The position numbers were made by a program, and so were the translations under genes. The notes beneath the pieces were generated by a model. It ran no database searches. It worked only from the letters and a program-made list of their open reading frames with translations, and had not been told where the DNA came from. A DNA stretch of 24,494 nt from the NCBI GenBank assembly GCA_025938035.1, contig JAICQE010000045.1, forward strand, positions 1 through 24,494, given 5' to 3'. Within the stretch, counting starts at the first letter, position 1. The number at the start of each line of letters is the position of its first letter. Below are positions 20,968 through 24,494 of the stretch, in pieces. This DNA is from Vicinamibacteria bacterium. Lineage in GTDB: Bacteria; Acidobacteriota; Vicinamibacteria; Vicinamibacterales; UBA2999.

Positions 20968-23841
20968 TCAGAACGTCGTGCCCACCGCAAACCGGAAGAC
21001 CGTGTCCCGCTGAGGCCGCAGGCTGTTGTCGAGCACGCCCTCGCGCTGCGGGTTCCAGGCGTAAATCAGCCGGAACGGGACGTTCAGGACGGGCATGAAG
21101 AACCGCAGCTCGATGCCGGTCGAGGTCTTGAACGCGCTCGTCTGGCCGACGACCCTCGTGGTGATGCCCGGCGCGCCCGGCACCGTCAGGCCCGACGACG
21201 CGAACGGATCGAACAGCAGCGGGCTTGGCGGCGGCACCAGCTCGGTCAGATCCTCGTTCCACGCGAACTCCTGGCCCACGTCACGGACCTGTCCGGCATC
21301 GTAGAAGAGGACGAGCCGGACCTGGCTGGCCAGCGAGATCAGGTATTCGGCGTTGAACAGCAGGCTCTTGTTGCCGCCGAGCACGATCCGCGACCCGGGC
21401 ACGGTCGGCCCGATCGAGCGCAGGTCGAATCCGCGGACGCTGTACTCACCGCCGAGGAAGAGGCGCTCGAAGATCGGGAGCTGCTCGGTCCCCATGACCG
21501 GCGCGATGTACTCGGCCTGGGCGCGCACGCCGAACGACGTTCGCGAAAGGTGGCGGCGGAAGTAGATCAGCTCGGCGCTGGGCTTGTAGTACTTGGTGTT
21601 GCCGCCGAGCACCGCGAGGTGCGTCTGCAGCGTGATGCGCTTCCCTTCGTTCGGGAAGATCGGGTTGTCGACCGTATTGTGGACGAAGCTGGGGATCAGC
21701 TTGCTCGTCGTACGGCTGCCGCCCTGGCCGAGGAGCAGCGATTCGGCGAGGAACGGATTGCGGTTGATGATTTCGACCTGCGCCGGCGTCAGCTGCGACA
21801 GATCCCCCACCGACGAAATGACCGAGCAGCCCGTCTCGCGGAGCAGACACGACTGATCCAGCAGCGCCTCGTTCAGGTCGCTGATCCGGATGGACTCGTA
21901 CGAGTAGTTCATGTACATCTGGCTGAAATCCGCGACCCGGAACCCGAAGATCAGGTTCGCGCCGGCGGACTTCTGGGTGTAATAGCCGATGTAATCGAGC
22001 GAGCGCTTGTGGATGTCGAACCCGGCCGTGATATTGCGATCGAAGAGAAACGGGCGCGTGAACGCCAGCTGGTAGTTCTGCGACCGGTCGCCGGCGGTCA
22101 TCTGGACGGTCAGGCTCTCGCCCCGGCCCATGAAGTTCGCGGTCTGGAAGGCCAGCTGGCCGAAGACACCCTCGTACTGTGAAACGCCGGCGCCGAAGGT
22201 GAGCTGGTTCCGGTTCTGCTCCTGCAGCCGGACCGTCACATCCACCGCGTTCTCGCGACCGGGGACCTTGTCGACCTTCGTGTCGGTTTCGTTGCCTTCG
22301 AGCTGCGCGAAGTAGCCGAGCTGATTGAGACGCCGCACGCTGTACTTGAGCGCCTCGGTGTTGAACACGTCACCCTCGACCAGCCGCATCTCGCGCCGAA
22401 TCACCTTGTCGCGCGTCGTGGTATTGCCGGTGAAGGTGATCCGGTTGACGAAATACTGCGGACCCTCGTCGATCCGGAGCGTGATATCGACGGTCGGGAT
22501 GGGGGCAGGTCCTTCGTCGCCTTCTTCCTGTGGCGGCGCCTTGAGCGCTTCGGGGACCAGCCGGTCGAGCGCCTGGTCGATCGGATCCGGCTGATCGCTG
22601 TACCGGAACATCGGGAACGGGTTGGCTTCCATGTAGCCGCGCGCCCCGTACACCTCCTGCACCTTGCGGATCCCATCCACCAGCTTCTTTCGGCTGTACC
22701 AGTCTCCCTGGTCCATGTCGAACAGCGTGACCAGGCCCGTATCCGTCGCGAGGGTGTTGCCGTCGAAATCCAGCGCATTGAAGCGGTACCGCGGCCCCTC
22801 CTCGACGGGAATCCGCAGCTCGATCCACTGCTCCTCGCCATCCTGCGAGTTCTCGATCACGCGAATCTCGGGCTGCCCGATCACGGCGCGGGCGTACCCC
22901 TCGCGATGGTAGAAGTCGGTGACGCGCGCGGCGTCTTCCTCGTACGCGGTCTCCTTGTACGTGCCGCCGCCGGTAATGAAGGACAGGATTCCCTTGGGCT
23001 TGTTCTCCTTCATCTTCCGCTCGAGCGTGCCGTCGCCGAATGCGCGGTTCCCCACGAAGTCGACGCGGCGGATCATGATCTTCGGACCCTCGCTGACGTT
23101 GAAGGTCACGTTGACCAGCTTCGGCCCGCCGGCCACCGGCGTGATGGTGTGCGAGATGGTGGCGTTGGTGAACCCCTTCTCCGCCGCCATCTGATCGAGC
23201 ACGGTCTTGATACGCTTGATGGCGGTGTCGTCGACGAACGAGTCGAGGCGCAGCTCGACGTTGGCCTCGCGCAGCTTCTCGTCGATGTCGCTGCGCTTGA
23301 GGAGCTTGATCGGCTCGCCGCTGCCGTCGCGGTAGTCGACGATCTTGACGCGCTCTCGCTCCTCCATGACGTAGCTGACGATCTTGCCGACCGCGCCATT
23401 CGGGAAGGCCTGGTCGTTCACCTCGATGCGCATGTCGTCGAGGAAGTTGGTCCGGCGCATCAGCGTATTGAAATCGGCGATCGCCAGCTCCTCCAGGCTT
23501 TCGTCCCACTCGGTCCATTTCCCCTGGGAGGGCAGGCTGAGCCGCTCTTCGAGCTGGGTGTAGAACAGATACGTCTCGTACTCGACTGCCGACGTATTGC
23601 CCTGTGTGGGCCAGCAGAGCTCGAAGGCGAAAAAGAACGTCGAGCCGGCTGGGGGTTCCGCGCGGGGTGCGGTGATGGGCAACTCGCAGATCGTCTTCCC
23701 GATAATCTGCGGTTCGTCGCCGGCCGGGACCTGTGGCGGCTGCTGGGGGGCCGCCGCTGCGGGTTGCGGCGGCTCCTGGGCCGCCGCGGGGGCGGCGAGC
23801 AGCAGCGCCAAAGTCAGCGCGGGAAAGAGCGTCGTACGCAT
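20968..23841 (-). CDS. bamA: Outer membrane assembly factor BamA
   Basis: 957 residues, longer than the usual 750-850. Signal peptide (1 to about 21), then a Pro/Ala/Gln-rich stretch and an N-terminal segment with a cysteine pair (Cys52, Cys76). Several POTRA repeats follow (for example VDFVGNRAFGDGTLERKM and ITFTGNTTTRDKVIRREM), then a C-terminal 16-strand barrel region. The L6-loop motif VRGF is at 802-805 (EYSVRGFDLRSIGP). The protein ends in Phe (FRFAVGTTF), as a beta-signal should. BamA inserts beta-barrel proteins into the outer membrane. A further cysteine pair (665, 672) lies in a barrel loop. The ATG has AGGA about nine bases upstream. skp is the next minus-strand gene. Confidence 0.95.
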   Translation of the reverse strand: MRTTLFPALTLALLLAAPAAAQEPPQPAAAAPQQPPQVPAGDEPQIIGKTICELPITAPRAEPPAGSTFFFAFELCWPTQGNTSAVEYETYLFYTQLEERLSLPSQGKWTEWDESLEELAIADFNTLMRRTNFLDDMRIEVNDQAFPNGAVGKIVSYVMEERERVKIVDYRDGSGEPIKLLKRSDIDEKLREANVELRLDSFVDDTAIKRIKTVLDQMAAEKGFTNATISHTITPVAGGPKLVNVTFNVSEGPKIMIRRVDFVGNRAFGDGTLERKMKENKPKGILSFITGGGTYKETAYEEDAARVTDFYHREGYARAVIGQPEIRVIENSQDGEEQWIELRIPVEEGPRYRFNALDFDGNTLATDTGLVTLFDMDQGDWYSRKKLVDGIRKVQEVYGARGYMEANPFPMFRYSDQPDPIDQALDRLVPEALKAPPQEEGDEGPAPIPTVDITLRIDEGPQYFVNRITFTGNTTTRDKVIRREMRLVEGDVFNTEALKYSVRRLNQLGYFAQLEGNETDTKVDKVPGRENAVDVTVRLQEQNRNQLTFGAGVSQYEGVFGQLAFQTANFMGRGESLTVQMTAGDRSQNYQLAFTRPFLFDRNITAGFDIHKRSLDYIGYYTQKSAGANLIFGFRVADFSQMYMNYSYESIRISDLNEALLDQSCLLRETGCSVISSVGDLSQLTPAQVEIINRNPFLAESLLLGQGGSRTTSKLIPSFVHNTVDNPIFPNEGKRITLQTHLAVLGGNTKYYKPSAELIYFRRHLSRTSFGVRAQAEYIAPVMGTEQLPIFERLFLGGEYSVRGFDLRSIGPTVPGSRIVLGGNKSLLFNAEYLISLASQVRLVLFYDAGQVRDVGQEFAWNEDLTELVPPPSPLLFDPFASSGLTVPGAPGITTRVVGQTSAFKTSTGIELRFFMPVLNVPFRLIYAWNPQREGVLDNSLRPQRDTVFRFAVGTTF

Positions 23842-23978
23842 GAAGGAATATCCTGAACTGTCCGTCGTGACCCGAGGCAGCTTCCGGCGGCGGACGCCCG
23901 CGGTCGACCGGAAACACCCTAGTTTACTGGATTTAGGACGAGCAGACGCCCCGGATGGTTTGTGGAAGGGGCGAAACC

Positions 23979-24048
23979 GCCAACCTCCAGCCCCCTACTC
24001 CCACGTCAGCCCGGAAATTTACGGGTGGGGAATCGGGAGTTGGGCGTT
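23979..24048. repeat. Spacer repeat with CCAACCTCC / GGGAGTTGG words
   Basis: CCAACCTCCAGCCCCCTACTCCCAC on the left and GTGGGGAATCGGGAGTTGGGCG on the right form an imperfect inverted array around a short CCCG...CGGG hairpin. It is directly after the clp gene stop (24053) on the minus strand. The rest of the 211-bp spacer up to bamA shows no gene and no convincing promoter. Confidence 0.7.
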
Positions 24049-24052
24049 CGCG

Positions 24053-24494
24053 TCAGACCAGCCGTCGGCTGCCCGCCAGCTCGCCGGCTGGCCGGTACGA
24101 CAGCTGGCCGGATTCGAGGAACACGTCGATTTCGCCGTCGCGGAGATGGCCGCGGATGAGCTCTTCCGACAGCGGGTCCTCGATGTGGCGCTGAATCGCG
24201 CGCCGGAGGGGGCGCGCGCCGTAGGACCGGTCTTTCAGCGTGTTGTCGATGATCCAGTCGATCACCTCCGGCGCGACGTTGATCTTCATGCGCCGGTCCG
24301 TCAGGTTGGCGTTCAACTGATCGATCAGCAGCGACGTGATGCGGCGCAGGTCGTCGTCGGTCAACGCCTCGAAGACGATGATCTCGTCGATGCGGTTGAT
24401 GAACTCGGGACGGAAGTGCCGCTTGAGCTCCTCCGTCACCTTCCCCTTCATCGCCTCGTAGGTGACGTCGTCACCGTCGGTGTGGAAGCCGACC
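24053..24494 (-). CDS. clpC: ClpC-type AAA+ ATPase, C-terminal part (cut by window edge)
   Basis: The last 147 codons of a Clp/Hsp100 ATPase; the start lies beyond the window. YEAMKGKVTEELKRHFRPEFINRIDEIIVF is the conserved end of the second AAA+ module, with the sensor-1 region preceding RIDE. The sensor-2 GARPLRR motif and the C-terminal D2-small domain follow. The MKGKVTEEL form and short tail favour ClpC over ClpB (which usually ends with a longer acidic tail) or ClpA, but the diagnostic N-terminal and middle domains are not visible. Hsp100 proteins unfold substrates, ClpC for the ClpP protease. Confidence 0.85.
   Translation of the reverse strand, partial: VGFHTDGDDVTYEAMKGKVTEELKRHFRPEFINRIDEIIVFEALTDDDLRRITSLLIDQLNANLTDRRMKINVAPEVIDWIIDNTLKDRSYGARPLRRAIQRHIEDPLSEELIRGHLRDGEIDVFLESGQLSYRPAGELAGSRRLV

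Overview
The window is a GC-rich bacterial chromosome segment in which every recognisable gene but one lies on the minus strand, so the biological reading direction runs from position 24494 down to 1. It looks like a Gram-negative member of the Acidobacteriota, possibly a Vicinamibacteria-like lineage. The reasons are outer-membrane and lipid A genes (bamA, skp/ompH, fabZ-lpxA, lpxI), futalosine-type menaquinone genes, and a DUF3738/TIGR03435 protein, a family expanded in acidobacteria. This placement is inferred from gene content, not from a marker-gene tree.

Layout in transcription order. (1) 24494-20968: the 3' end of a ClpC-type AAA+ chaperone, then bamA. (2) 20890-20471: one plus-strand gene for a small putative lipoprotein. 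(3) 20293-16083: envelope block skp/ompH, a fused fabZ-lpxA, lpxI and a Gfo/Idh/MocA oxidoreductase. (4) 16083-9548: menaquinone block, with an MqnE-like protein that has lost the radical-SAM cysteines, then mqnA, mqnC, an MqnX-type deaminase, a UbiA-family prenyltransferase (MqnP candidate) and ubiE/menG. (5) 9463-7554: a TonB-family protein, a DUF3738 secreted protein and a 31-residue membrane miniprotein. (6) 7479-3981: miaA, hfq, deoB and a dGTPase-like HD hydrolase, with several overlaps. (7) 3843-1: DUF177/YceD, rpmF, plsX, fabD, fabG and the start of acpP, the common L32/fatty-acid cluster but without fabH.

The genes serve envelope biogenesis (BamA and Skp for outer-membrane proteins; FabZ, LpxA and LpxI for lipid A; PlsX, FabD, FabG and ACP for acyl chains) and respiratory quinone synthesis (MqnA, MqnC, MqnX, MqnP, UbiE). 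Genuine MqnE, MqnB and MqnD are not seen here.

Two things stand out. First, the position expected for MqnE is filled by a homologue that keeps MqnE-like N- and C-terminal regions but has only two cysteines and no CxxxCxxC. Second, nearly every spacer of about 40 bp or more is filled with short-word repeats (7-mer tandem arrays or imperfect inverted arrays), with a different word in most spacers. Several run into start or stop codons and supply terminal codons of genes. The 444-bp gap upstream of ubiE differs again and holds several stacked palindromes.
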